Positions 32,433 through 41,896 of a DNA stretch of 64,000 nucleotides are shown in pieces. Numbering within the stretch: the stretch's first letter is position 1; each line of letters begins with the position of its first letter. This DNA is from Bacillota bacterium (lineage in GTDB: Bacteria; Bacillota; Clostridia; Oscillospirales; Oscillospiraceae): NCBI GenBank assembly GCA_021770445.1, contig JAETQY010000008.1, positions 1-64,000 on the forward strand, written 5' to 3'. The notes beneath the pieces are model-generated. The model was not told the DNA's origin, searched no databases, and saw only the letters and a list, made by a program, of their open reading frames with translations. The position numbers were made by a program, and so were the translations under genes.

Positions 32433-34304
32433 TCACTCCCGCTGCTTCAAGTACACCATCAGCACCGCCACGTCTGCCGGGGACACCCCGGACACCCGCC
32501 CGGCCTGGCCCAGATTCTTGGGGCGGATGGCGGCCAGCTTCTGCCGGGCCTCCAGGCGCAGGCCCTCGATGGACAGGTAGTCGATGTCCTCGGGCATGGG
32601 CCGCTCCTCCAGACGGCGGACCTCCTCCACCTGGCGGAGCTGGCGGTCGATGTAGCCGGCGTACTTGATGGTGATCTCCGCCTCGCCGGTCACCGCCGGG
32701 GGCAGGCCGGGCCGGTCCGGGTCAAAGGGGGCCAAATCGGCGTAGGACAGCCGGGGGCGGCGGAGCAGATCGGCCAGCCGGGCCCCATCCTTCACAGGGG
32801 GCTCCCCCCGCGCCTCCAGCAGAGCGGATAGAGCAGGGGAGGGGGGCGTGCCGGCATGCTCCAGGCGGCGGACCTCCCGGTCCACAGCGGCATATTTTTC
32901 CTGCACTTTGTCATATTGTTCCCTGGATACTAGCCCCAATTCATAGCCGATGGCGACCAGCCGCTTGTCGGCATTGTCCTGACGGTGAAGCAGCCGGTAC
33001 TCGGTGCGGGAGGTCATCATGCGGTAGGGCTCGTTGGTGCCCTTGGTGACCAGGTCGTCGATAAGCACCCCGATGTACCCCTGATCTCGGCGGAGGATCA
33101 GGGGCGGCTTGCCCTGGATTTTCAAGGCGGCATTCACCCCGGCCACAAAGCCCTGGACGGCGGCCTCCTCATAGCCGGAGGAGCCGTTGAACTGTCCCGC
33201 CCCGTACAGCCCGGGGACGGCTTTGGTCTCCAGGGTGGCCTCCAGCCCGGTGGGGTCCACGCAGTCGTACTCGATGGCGTAGGCACAGCGGGTCATCTCA
33301 GCGTGCTCCAGACCGGGGATGGTGTGGAGCATCTCAATCTGCACCTCCTCGGGCAGGGAGGAGGAGAAGCCCTGAATATACAATTCTTCGGTGTCCAGCC
33401 CCATGGGCTCGATGAACAGCTGGTGACGGGTTTTGTCGGGGAAGCGCTCCACCTTGGTCTCGATGGAGGGGCAGTACCGGGGGCCGATGCCCTCAATGGT
33501 GCCGTCGTAGAGGGGGGAGCGGGACATGTTGGCCCGGATGATTTTGTGGGTCTCCTCGTTGGTATAGGTGAGGTAGCACACCGCCCGGTTTTCCGGGGTG
33601 CGCTCCGTCCGAAAGGAGAAGGCCAGCCCGTCCCCATCCCCCTCCTGGAGCTCCATCTTGGAAAAATCCACCGACCGGCGGTTGACTCGGGGAGGCGTGC
33701 CCGTCTTGAACCGGCGGATGGACAGGCCCAGCCGCTTCAGGCTGTCCGTCAGGGGCAGGGCGGCGGACAGGCCGTCGGGGCCCGAGTCCCGGACCACCTC
33801 TCCCACCACGATGCGGCCGCCCAGATGGGTGCCGGTGGCGACAATGGCGGCCTTCACCTGATACACCGCCCCGGTGTGGGTCACCACCCCGGACACGGCG
33901 CCGTTTTCCGTCAAAATTTCAACCACTTCCGCCTGCTTGACCCACAGATTTTCCTGCTTCTCCAGGGTGTGCTTCATCACCTTCTGGTACTCCCGGCGGT
34001 CGGCCTGGGTCCGGAGGGACCAGACGGCGGGGCCCTTGCTCCGGTTGAGCAGCCGGTACTGGATACAGGCCTTGTCGGCGGCCCGGGCCATCTCGCCCCC
34101 CAGGGCGTCCAGCTCCCGGACCAGATGGCCCTTCCCCGTGCCCCCGATGGCCGGGTTGCAGGGCATGTTGCCCACCGCGTCCAGATTGACGGTGAAGCAC
34201 AGGGTCCGCATCCCCATTCGGGCAGCGGCCAGAGCGGCCTCAATGCCCGCGTGGCCCGCCCCGATGACGGCGATATCAAATTGTCCGGCCTGGTAGGTTT
34301 TCAT
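32433..34304 (-). CDS. mnmG: tRNA uridine-5-carboxymethylaminomethyl(34) synthesis enzyme MnmG
   Basis: A 623-residue FAD enzyme (GidA) that with MnmE modifies wobble U34 of several tRNAs. Landmarks: N-terminal FAD-binding [17 protein letters not shown], the signature [11 protein letters not shown], catalytic Cys region [19 protein letters not shown] and the C-terminal domain KYAGYIDRQ. Length is normal. The ATG at 34304 follows GGGGAGCG. MnmE (trmE), often adjacent, is not in this window. Confidence 0.96.
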   Translation of the reverse strand: MKTYQAGQFDIAVIGAGHAGIEAALAAARMGMRTLCFTVNLDAVGNMPCNPAIGGTGKGHLVRELDALGGEMARAADKACIQYRLLNRSKGPAVWSLRTQADRREYQKVMKHTLEKQENLWVKQAEVVEILTENGAVSGVVTHTGAVYQVKAAIVATGTHLGGRIVVGEVVRDSGPDGLSAALPLTDSLKRLGLSIRRFKTGTPPRVNRRSVDFSKMELQEGDGDGLAFSFRTERTPENRAVCYLTYTNEETHKIIRANMSRSPLYDGTIEGIGPRYCPSIETKVERFPDKTRHQLFIEPMGLDTEELYIQGFSSSLPEEVQIEMLHTIPGLEHAEMTRCAYAIEYDCVDPTGLEATLETKAVPGLYGAGQFNGSSGYEEAAVQGFVAGVNAALKIQGKPPLILRRDQGYIGVLIDDLVTKGTNEPYRMMTSRTEYRLLHRQDNADKRLVAIGYELGLVSREQYDKVQEKYAAVDREVRRLEHAGTPPSPALSALLEARGEPPVKDGARLADLLRRPRLSYADLAPFDPDRPGLPPAVTGEAEITIKYAGYIDRQLRQVEEVRRLEERPMPEDIDYLSIEGLRLEARQKLAAIRPKNLGQAGRVSGVSPADVAVLMVYLKQRE

Positions 34305-34394
34305 AGGCGCGCTCCCCTATATGAGTAGATTCCCGCTGTATTTTGCCCTCCGGCGCAAGTTCGGGGGCGGCTTGGGCCGCCCCCGCGCAATACC

Positions 34395-36242
34395 TTATTT
34401 CAACGCGAACACCGCGCCGGAGCGGGGAGGAAGGGCGATGGTGTACACCCCGTCCCGCTGAGAAAACTGGGGCCGGCCCATCAGGGGGAACAGCCGGCCG
34501 TCGTCGAAGGAAAATGCGTGTTCCTCATTTCCGGCGTTGAAGGCGCACAGCAGCCGCTCGTCCCCTGTCTCCCGGAGGAAGACCAGCAGGGGGCCCTTGC
34601 CCAGGACATACCGGATGGAGCCCCGGCGCAGGGCGGGGTGCCGGCTGCGCAGCCGGCCCAGGGCCCGGTACCAGTTGAGCAGGTTCTGGTCCTCCTTGCC
34701 CCAGGGGAAGGTCTGTCGGTTGAAGGGGTCCTCAAAGCCCTCCATGCCCGCCTCGTCCCCGTAGTACACCGTGGGGGAGCCGGGGAAGCAGAACAGCAGC
34801 AGGGAGGCGGCCTTCAGCAGCTCCCGGCCCCGGCTGCGCTGCCTGGGGGAGAGCCTGAACTGGGCCCGCCACTCCTTGGTCTGGTCCCGGTACTCGCCCC
34901 CCGCCCCCAGCAGGGTGAGGAAGCGGGGGGTGTCGTGGGTGTCCAGGGAGTTCATGGCGGAGTAGAAGGCGAAGGGGGGGTAGTTCTCCCGGATGGTCTC
35001 CATGCCCTCCACGAAGGCCTCGCCCCCGCCCCCCTGGAAGAAGGAGAGGATGGCGGCGCGGAGGGGGTAGTTCATCAGTCCGTCGCAGTGGCCCCCTAGG
35101 ATGTGCTTGCGGCGCACGCCGTAGGCCACCTTGGTGGACCCGTCCTCCCACACCTCGCCGATGACCACCGCGTCGGGCTTCTCCGCCCGGGCGGCGGCGT
35201 GAATGCCGTGGACAAAGCTGTCGGGCAGCTCGTCAGCTACGTCCAGCCGCCAGCCGTCCGCCCCGGCCCGCAGCCACCGGCGGACCACGCTGTCCTCCCC
35301 GCCGAAGATGAACTCCTGGTAAGAGGGATCGTTCTCGTTGACGGCGGGCAGGGAGTAAATGCCCCACCAGCTCTCGTACTTGCTGGGCCACTGGGTGAAG
35401 TTGAACCAGGAGCGGTAGGGGGAGTCCTGGCTCTGGCTGGCCCCCACCTCCGGGTAGAAGCCGTCGCCGTTGAAGTAGCGGCTCACATAGCCGGTGTGGT
35501 TGAACACCCCGTCCAGCATCACCCGCATCCCCCGGCGGTGGGCCTCGGTACACAGGCGGGAGAAGTCCTCGTTGGTCCCCAGCATGGGGTCCACCCGGCT
35601 GTAGTCGGCGGTGCCGTAGCGGTGGTTCTCCGCCGCCTCGAAGATGGGGTTGAAGTAGAGGGTCTCCACCCCCAGCTCCTTCAGGTAGTCCAGCTCATCC
35701 ATGACGCCCTGGAAGTCCCCGCCGAAGAAGTCCCGATTGCGCACCTCCCCCCGGTCGTCGGGGCGGTACTCGGGGAAGTCCTCCCAGCTCTGGTGGACCC
35801 ACCGGCCCCCCACCATGCCCTCCGGGTCGGGAATACGGCTGCGGCGGAAGCGGTCGGGGAAGATCTGATAGGTGACCCCCTCCCCGAACCAAGTGGGGAC
35901 CTCCTCCTCCCCGTCGTAGACGGTGAGCTGGTAGGGGCCCAGGTCCTGGGTGGCGCCGCCCAGCTTCTCCAGCCGGAAGGAGTACCAGATCAGGCCCACA
36001 TAGCCTGTGGTGTCCAGCTCCACGGAGAACAGGTCCTGACCTAGCTCGTGGCCCTGCCAGGGCATCTTTACCAAAATCGTCTCATCATGGCGGCTCTCAA
36101 AACGGGCGGTCAGGCTGGCGTGGGAATAGCCCTCCGCCCGGGGCGGGCGGAGGGTAAACCGCACCTGCGTCCCGGAGGCCGCCGCCCCGTAGGGTGTTTT
36201 GTACCGGGGGTCCCGGGAGTCATATGTGGGTTGATAGTGCAA
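34395..36242 (-). CDS. GH13 alpha-glycosidase (neopullulanase / cyclomaltodextrinase-like)
   Basis: A 615-residue glycoside hydrolase family 13 protein with an N-terminal beta-sandwich domain (about 1-115), the catalytic barrel and a C-terminal beta domain. Catalytic residues are visible: Asp nucleophile in GWRLDVADE, acid/base Glu in VIGEVWEDG and Asp in SLDTHDTPR; region I is DGVFNHTG. No signal peptide is seen, so it is probably intracellular and acts on imported maltodextrins or cyclodextrins. The start is a TTG at 36242, with GGAG 12 nt upstream; no in-frame ATG exists before residue 60. It follows the uridine kinase-like gene by 23 nt. Confidence 0.9.
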   Translation of the reverse strand: MHYQPTYDSRDPRYKTPYGAAASGTQVRFTLRPPRAEGYSHASLTARFESRHDETILVKMPWQGHELGQDLFSVELDTTGYVGLIWYSFRLEKLGGATQDLGPYQLTVYDGEEEVPTWFGEGVTYQIFPDRFRRSRIPDPEGMVGGRWVHQSWEDFPEYRPDDRGEVRNRDFFGGDFQGVMDELDYLKELGVETLYFNPIFEAAENHRYGTADYSRVDPMLGTNEDFSRLCTEAHRRGMRVMLDGVFNHTGYVSRYFNGDGFYPEVGASQSQDSPYRSWFNFTQWPSKYESWWGIYSLPAVNENDPSYQEFIFGGEDSVVRRWLRAGADGWRLDVADELPDSFVHGIHAAARAEKPDAVVIGEVWEDGSTKVAYGVRRKHILGGHCDGLMNYPLRAAILSFFQGGGGEAFVEGMETIRENYPPFAFYSAMNSLDTHDTPRFLTLLGAGGEYRDQTKEWRAQFRLSPRQRSRGRELLKAASLLLFCFPGSPTVYYGDEAGMEGFEDPFNRQTFPWGKEDQNLLNWYRALGRLRSRHPALRRGSIRYVLGKGPLLVFLRETGDERLLCAFNAGNEEHAFSFDDGRLFPLMGRPQFSQRDGVYTIALPPRSGAVFALK

Positions 36243-36265
36243 CTGGCATCACTCCGTGTTCAGGA

Positions 36266-37204
36266 TCAATGGTATTTGTAGCTCCCGCCGCCGATGAATT
36301 CCCGCAAAAGGGAGTCCTTGGCTACCAGCTCCGGGTCGATGGCCTCAAAGTGCCCGAAGGCCTCCACCAGCTGGAGCAGCTCATCGTGGCGCTCGTTGTC
36401 CTCCGGCACGCTCTTCAGAATAGGGAGGGCGTAGTTCTTCATCACCGGCACCTCGTAGGGCAGGGAGGAGTCGAACACAATATCCGCCTTGCTCTTAAAG
36501 GGGGATATGTACAGCTTCTCCCCCCGGCGCACGTTGGCCCACATGGCCAGCGTCTGGGCCACTCCGGTGCCCCGGAAGCTGTAGTCCCGGACGGCCCGGC
36601 GGGTCAGCCGCATCCAGGTGCCCTTGAAGCGCAGGACGGCCCCCTCGTTGATGTTAGACCGGGCGGAGATGTACAGCTTGGTGGCCTCAGGGTGGCGGCC
36701 GGCAATACTATCGTTGAGGGCGTGGATGCCCTCGAAAATGGCGATCTCGTTTTTTTCCAGCTTCAGGGGGGTGCCCTGGCTGTCGTTACGCATCTGGCGG
36801 GCGAACTCAAACTTGGGCACCAGCACCCACTCCCCCTGGCTCAGGGCGGTAAAGTGCTGACTGAGCAGCTCCATGTCCAGGCACAGGGGGGACTCGTAGT
36901 CAATGCTCCCGTCCGGGGTACGGGGGACGGTCTCCGGGTCCTGGGTGAGGAAATAGTTGTCCATGGCCACCGCGTGGGAGTTCACCCCCCGGCGGCGCAG
37001 CTCCTCGGCGATCTTCATGGCCGTGGTGGTCTTGCCCGAGCCCGAGGGCCCGGACAGCAGCACGATGGGGCTGCGCTCCAGGTTGGACAGGATCCTGTCC
37101 GCCGCCAGGGACACCCGCTGGGCGTAGTTCTCGTCGCACTCGGCCAGAAACTCCGCCACGTCGGTTTGGATGCGCCGGTTGATCTCCTGTAGTTGGTAGG
37201 CCAT
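36266..37204 (-). CDS. uridine kinase-like P-loop kinase
   Basis: A 312-residue protein of the phosphoribulokinase/uridine kinase family. The P-loop is LSGPSGSGKTTTA (about residues 40-52), followed by AMDNYFL and FEGIHALND, both typical of uridine kinases. The N-terminal ~35 residues and C-terminal ~80 are extra compared with the ~210-residue Udk. Many Clostridia carry this longer form, annotated as a nucleoside kinase. GGGGAGGTGG precedes ATG 37204. It lies 16 nt after hemZ, in one long minus-strand run. Confidence 0.85.
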   Translation of the reverse strand: MAYQLQEINRRIQTDVAEFLAECDENYAQRVSLAADRILSNLERSPIVLLSGPSGSGKTTTAMKIAEELRRRGVNSHAVAMDNYFLTQDPETVPRTPDGSIDYESPLCLDMELLSQHFTALSQGEWVLVPKFEFARQMRNDSQGTPLKLEKNEIAIFEGIHALNDSIAGRHPEATKLYISARSNINEGAVLRFKGTWMRLTRRAVRDYSFRGTGVAQTLAMWANVRRGEKLYISPFKSKADIVFDSSLPYEVPVMKNYALPILKSVPEDNERHDELLQLVEAFGHFEAIDPELVAKDSLLREFIGGGSYKYH

Positions 37205-37220
37205 AGAGCCACCTCCCCTT

Positions 37221-38726
37221 TCACTTCTGATAGAACGTCTCCAGCTCCCGCTTCTGCTCCAGCACCTTGTCCAGGCCGGACAGATAGTCCTGGGGGAACT
37301 TGGGGTTGGTGAGGCGGAGGAGCTTCCCACCGCCGATGAGCTTGGTCACGCCCCCGGCCCCCAGGGAAATAACGGTGTGCAGCTCCTCCATCATCACGAT
37401 GTTATAGAGGCTCTCACACCCCGGCTTGGTCCAGCCCACGTTCTCCAGGGAACCGGACATATATTTCTGCCGGTACAGATAATATGGGATATAACCCCTT
37501 GTTGTCAATATTTTTTTGGAAAAATCCAGCATTTTTGCCACTTCATCCCCGCTGGGAAGCTGTCCGCCGCTTTCCATCAGGGCAGAACCCTTTTTCAGGG
37601 CCAGGGTGTGGACGGTGACGTTCTCCGGGTCCATGGCCAGCACCCCCTCCAGGGAGCGGGCGAAGCCGTCGAAGCTGTCCCGGGGCAGGCCGGCGATCAG
37701 GTCCATGTTGACGCAGTCGAAGCCGGTAGCTCGGGCCAGGTCGTAGGCCGTTCGGATGTCCCCGGGGGTGTGTTTCCTGCCGATGGCCTCCAGCACATGC
37801 TCCTCCAACGTCTGGGGGTTGATGGAGATACGGCCGATGCGGTGGACCTTCAGCACCTCCAGCTTTTCCCGGGTAATGGTGTCCGGCCGGCCGGCCTCCA
37901 CGGTGTACTCGGTGCAGTTGTCCAGGGGCAGACATTCCTCACATTTGGACAGCAGCCGGTCCATTTGGTCCGCCGACAGGGTGGTGGGGGTGCCACCCCC
38001 CATGTAGAAGGAGCGGATATTCAGCCCCAGTCCTTTCAGCACCCGGCCGGTCTCAGCCACCTCTTGCAGCAGGCCCTCCACATAGGGCTCCACCAGCTTG
38101 AGGGTCCGGCCCACGTCGGCGGAGACGAAGGAGCAGTAGGCGCACCGGGTGGGGCAGAAGGGGATGCCGATATAGAGGGAGACCTCGTCCTCCTGTAAGG
38201 ACTGCCGGGCGGCCACGCTGGCCCGGGCGCAGTCCACCGCCAGGCGTGCCCGCTCAGGGGAGACGTGGTACTCTTTTTCCAGCTCCTTCTGTGCCTGTTT
38301 CGGGGTCTCCCCGGCCAGCAGGGCCCGGGTGGGCAGCTTGACCGGCCGCACCCCGGTGAGGGCCCCCCAGGGGGGCTCATACCCCAGCAGAGCGGTGCCC
38401 GCCTTGTAAAAGGCCAGCTTCAAGGCGTGCTGGACAGTGTGGTAGACCGCCTCCGGGGCCTCGTCCAGCTTTTCCGAGGGGAAGCGGGTCACCCCGTTGT
38501 ACCAGCCCCGGTGGCGGAACACCAGGGCGCTGACATTGGTCAGCTTCTTCCCCCGGTGGAGGGTGAAGATCGCCGCGTTGTCCTCCCCCCTCATGTCCCG
38601 GGGAGGGTCCTCCTCCGGGTACTCGGGCCGCTCGCCGGGGAAGAGGGTGAGCATCATCTGCTCGGCGGCGTAGTGGTAGCGCTGGGGTTCCCAGGGGAAG
38701 TTGGAGACGGCAAAATACAGCTTCAT
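37221..38726 (-). CDS. hemZ: coproporphyrinogen dehydrogenase HemZ (radical SAM)
   Basis: A 501-residue radical SAM protein of the HemZ type, longer than HemN because of an N-terminal domain of about 165 residues. The iron-sulfur motif is FCPTRCAYCSF (C-x3-C-x2-C), followed by YMGGGTPT and the C-terminal HemN-type region with Tyr-rich LYRQKYMSG. It would convert coproporphyrinogen III to protoporphyrinogen IX, or act as a heme-related chaperone, without oxygen. The ATG at 38726 uses AAGGAA in the last codons of the preceding hydrolase gene (1-nt gap). Confidence 0.9.
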   Translation of the reverse strand: MKLYFAVSNFPWEPQRYHYAAEQMMLTLFPGERPEYPEEDPPRDMRGEDNAAIFTLHRGKKLTNVSALVFRHRGWYNGVTRFPSEKLDEAPEAVYHTVQHALKLAFYKAGTALLGYEPPWGALTGVRPVKLPTRALLAGETPKQAQKELEKEYHVSPERARLAVDCARASVAARQSLQEDEVSLYIGIPFCPTRCAYCSFVSADVGRTLKLVEPYVEGLLQEVAETGRVLKGLGLNIRSFYMGGGTPTTLSADQMDRLLSKCEECLPLDNCTEYTVEAGRPDTITREKLEVLKVHRIGRISINPQTLEEHVLEAIGRKHTPGDIRTAYDLARATGFDCVNMDLIAGLPRDSFDGFARSLEGVLAMDPENVTVHTLALKKGSALMESGGQLPSGDEVAKMLDFSKKILTTRGYIPYYLYRQKYMSGSLENVGWTKPGCESLYNIVMMEELHTVISLGAGGVTKLIGGGKLLRLTNPKFPQDYLSGLDKVLEQKRELETFYQK

Positions 38727-38727
38727 A

Positions 38728-39342
38728 TTATTCCTTCATCGCTTCCAGCATGAACACATTGCTCCGGCGCTCATGTCCCAGGGTGGTGGTCCTGTCGTGG
38801 CCAGGGAGCACATGGTAGTCCCCCTCCAGCTGGGCCAGCTTTTTCAGGGACGCAAAGAGCTGCTGGGTATTGCCCCCGGGGAAGTCGGAGCGGCCCATGG
38901 ACCCGGCAAAGAGGGTGTCGCCGGTGAAGAGCACGTCTCCCACCCGCAGGGTCACGCCGCCGGGGGTGTGGCCGGGGGTGTGGATCACGTGGATGGTCAG
39001 GGACCCCAACGCCAGCGTGTCCCCGTCGTCGTAGTACTGTAGGTCCTCCACCTGGTCGGCCAAGGGAACCACATGGAAGCCGGTGCCCCTGGAGTCCGCC
39101 CTGTGAAGGTAGACCTTCGTCTGGGGCAGGGCCTCATGGAGCCGGGCCACGGCGCCGATGTGGTCGTAGTGGCCGTGGGTCAGTAAAATATACTCCACCT
39201 GGGCGTCCAGCCCCTTCACCTCGGCCAGAACGCGGTCGGCCTCGGCGCCGGGGTCGATCACCGCCGCCTTTTTCTCCACATCGTCAATGAGGATATAGCA
39301 GTTGGTGGCCAGCTCGCCCACCTGCATGGACTTGATCTTCAT
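38728..39342 (-). CDS. MBL-fold hydrolase, glyoxalase II-like
   Basis: A 204-residue metallo-beta-lactamase-fold hydrolase of the short glyoxalase-II-like type. Zinc motif THGHYDHIG is at about residue 56, with HTPGHTPGG, FTGDTLFAG and PGHDRTT supplying the other ligands. AGGGA lies before ATG 39342. It is directly upstream of hemZ and downstream of dtd and relA, an order seen in other Clostridia (relA-dtd-MBL-hemZ). Confidence 0.9.
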   Translation of the reverse strand: MKIKSMQVGELATNCYILIDDVEKKAAVIDPGAEADRVLAEVKGLDAQVEYILLTHGHYDHIGAVARLHEALPQTKVYLHRADSRGTGFHVVPLADQVEDLQYYDDGDTLALGSLTIHVIHTPGHTPGGVTLRVGDVLFTGDTLFAGSMGRSDFPGGNTQQLFASLKKLAQLEGDYHVLPGHDRTTTLGHERRSNVFMLEAMKE

Positions 39343-39353
39343 AGCGTTCCCTC

Positions 39354-39797
39354 CTACGTCTTATCGGTATCAAACAAAATGGTCACCGGCCCGTCGTTCA
39401 CCGACGCCACCTGCATGTCGGCCCCAAATTGGCCGTGCTCCACAGTGAAGCCCCGCTGCCGGCACTGGTCCATGAAGCGCTCGTACAGGGGGACGGCCAG
39501 GTCGGGCTTGGCGGCGTGGGAGAAGCCGGGGCGGCGGGAGGAGGTGTCGGCGTACAGGGTGAACTGAGACACCACCAGCAGCGCGCCCCCCACCTGCTCC
39601 AGGTTCAGGTTCATTTTCTCGTTTTCGTCCTCAAATATCCGCAGATTGCAGATTTTTTCCGCCAGCTTGTCGCAGACGGCCTCGGTATCCTCCGGGCCCA
39701 CGCCCAGAAGCACCAGGAAGCCCTTTGTGATAGCCCCCTCCACCTTGCCGCCGATGGTGACGGAGGCTGAGTTGACCCGGGTAACGACTGCTCTCAT
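39354..39797 (-). CDS. dtd: D-aminoacyl-tRNA deacylase
   Basis: A 147-residue DTD that hydrolyses D-amino acids (and Gly) wrongly charged on tRNA. Family motifs: MRAVVTRVNSASVTI at the start, SQFTLYADTSS (catalytic Thr region) and the Gly-Pro-containing NDGPVT near the C-terminus, here with an extra Asp between Asn and Gly-Pro as in many bacteria. It starts 8 nt after the relA stop, so it belongs to the recJ-relA-dtd run. Confidence 0.95.
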   Translation of the reverse strand: MRAVVTRVNSASVTIGGKVEGAITKGFLVLLGVGPEDTEAVCDKLAEKICNLRIFEDENEKMNLNLEQVGGALLVVSQFTLYADTSSRRPGFSHAAKPDLAVPLYERFMDQCRQRGFTVEHGQFGADMQVASVNDGPVTILFDTDKT

Positions 39798-39804
39798 AGT
39801 TTCC

Positions 39805-41217
39805 TCACTTTCCGGACGCTCTCGACACCAGAAACACGCCCTGGATGTTGTTCAGCTTGTTGATGACCCCCTCCAGCTCGGCCTTGTCCTTCACCTCCAC
39901 CACCATGGAGATGGTGGCGTGGCCGTCGGGCAAGGAGCGGGCGGACAGGGCGGACACCTTCACCTTGGCGGTGGACAGGGCCATAGCCACGTCCAGGGTA
40001 AGATTGTCCCGGTCCTTGGCGGACAGCTCCAGGGAGGTCTTGTAGTTGGGCAGCTTGCTCTCCGCCCAGGACACCTTCACCCACCGGGCCGCCTCCTCGG
40101 GCCTGCGCTTCTCCGGCTGGACGTTGGGGCAGTCGGAGCGGTGGACCGACACCCCGTAGCCCCGGGTGATAAAGCCCACCACCGGGTCGCCGGGGACGGG
40201 GGTGCAGCACTTGGCGAACTTCACCAGGCAGTTGCCCAGCCCCTCCACAATGATGCCCGTGTCCGAGTGCCTGGTCTTTACCGCCGGGCCGGGGGCCTCG
40301 CCGGGGGTGGACCCGCTGGCGCTGCCCGGCATGATGACGCTCTCGGCGGTGGTCCGGGCGGCGGCGGCCGCCTTCTCCGCCTGGAGACGGCCCAGCCGCT
40401 GCATCTCGTCCCGGATGCGGGCCACCGACTTGGCGGCAGTGGTCCCCCCGTAGCCGATGGCGGCGTACAGCTCATCCAGGGTGCCGCAGCGCAGCTTGTG
40501 GAGGATGTGGGGCAGCACCTCGTCGGCGGTGATGGAGGCCAGGGTCATCTTGGCGTGCTTCAGCTCCGACTCGAAGGCCGCCCGGCCGGTGACGATGTTC
40601 TCCTCCCGCCGCTCCTTCTTGAACCACTGGCGGATCTTGTTCCGGGCCTCGTTGGACTTGCACAGGGCCAGCCAGTCCCGGCTGGGCCCCTTGGCCGACT
40701 TGGAGGTGAGCACCTCCACGATGTCGCCGTTGGAAAGCTGGTAGTCATAGGGCACCATCCGGCCGTTCACCCGGGCCCCCACCATGGTGTTGCCCACGGC
40801 GGAGTGGATGTTGTAGGCGAAGTCGATGGGGGTGGCCCCGCTGGGCAGGCTCTTCACGTCCCCGTTGGGGGTAAAAACAAAGACCTCGTCGGCGAAGAGG
40901 TCCACCTTCAGGGTGGAGACAAACTCCTCAGCGTCGGTGTCCTGCTGGCCCTCCAGCAGCTTGCGCACCCACTCGAACTCCTGCTCGGTGCCCAGGTTCT
41001 TGTTGGCCAGTCCCTGCTTGTACTTCCAGTGGGCGGCAATGCCGTACTCCGCCGTCTGGTGCATCTCCCAGGTCCTAATCTGTACCTCGAAGGGGATGCC
41101 CTCCCGGCCGATGACGGTGGTGTGGAGGGACTGGTACATGTTGGGCTTGGGGGTGCCGATGTAGTCCTTGAACCGGCCCAGCACCGGCTTGAACATGTCG
41201 TGGATGCAGCCCAGCAC
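39805..41217 (-). pseudogene. relA/spoT, C-terminal fragment (part of synthetase, TGS, helical, ZFD/CC, ACT)
   Basis: A frame of 470 codons encoding the rest of the bifunctional RelA/SpoT protein: the end of the synthetase domain (GRFKDYIGTPKPNMYQSLHT), TGS domain (VFVFTPNGDVKSLPSG), helical region, conserved-cysteine region (KFAKCCTPVPGD) and C-terminal ACT domain. The N-terminal hydrolase half is in another frame upstream. At the junction (about 41225-41235) roughly 65 residues of the synthetase domain are missing and the frame changes, so the two halves cannot form one protein. No ribosome-binding site marks a true restart at the first ATG. Confidence 0.75.
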
Positions 41218-41863
41218 GTTGTAGCACTCCGGAGGAGCGCTCGGTGAGCTCCTCCTCGATCTCCTTGTAGCCCACCGGGTCCAGATAGCGCAGAGCCAGG
41301 TCCTCCAGCTCCCACTTGATCTTCTGCATACCTAAGCGGTGGGCGATGGGGGCATAGATCTCCATGGTCTCCAGGCTCTTCTCCCGCTGCTTCCGGGGGG
41401 ACTGGTACTCCATGGTGCGCATGTTGTGCAGCCGGTCGCACACCTTGATGAGGATCACACGGATGTCCCGGCTCATGGCCATGAGCATCTTGCGCAGATT
41501 CTCCATCTGCTCCTCTTCCTTAGTGACGAACTGCATCTTGGTCAGCTTAGTGACCCCCTCCACCAGCTCGGCCACGGTGGGATTGAACCGCTTGGCGATC
41601 TCCTCGTGGGTGGAGGCGGTGTCCTCGATGCAGTCGTGGAGCAGCGCCGCCACCACACTGTCGATATCCAGCTCCAGGTCGGCTACGATCTCTGCCACAG
41701 CGATGGGGTGGATGATATAGGGCTCGCCGCTTTTGCGCAGCTGGCCGTGGTGGGCGGTGTCGGCATAGGTGAAGGCGTCAAAGAGCACCTTGGTATCCAG
41801 ATTGGGGGTATAGCTGAGCACCTTTTTTTCCAGGGAATGATAGCGTTCTAAAATGGGGTCCAT
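41075..41863 (-). pseudogene. relA/spoT, N-terminal HD hydrolase fragment
   Basis: The reading frame from ATG 41863 (AGAGAGGTGA upstream) encodes about 210 residues of normal RelA/SpoT: the ppGpp hydrolase HD domain with HHGQLRKSGEPYIIHP, LLHDCIEDT and VKVCDRLHNMRT, up to RYLDPVGYKEIEEELTERS. After that it runs out of frame for ~50 residues to a stop at 41075. The synthetase substrate-binding segment (GRxKHxYSIxxKM) that should follow is absent. If expressed, the product might keep ppGpp hydrolase activity but not synthesis. An assembly error is an alternative. Confidence 0.75.
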
Positions 41864-41896
41864 ATTGTCACCTCTCTCAAAGGGGCCGGCCGCCCC

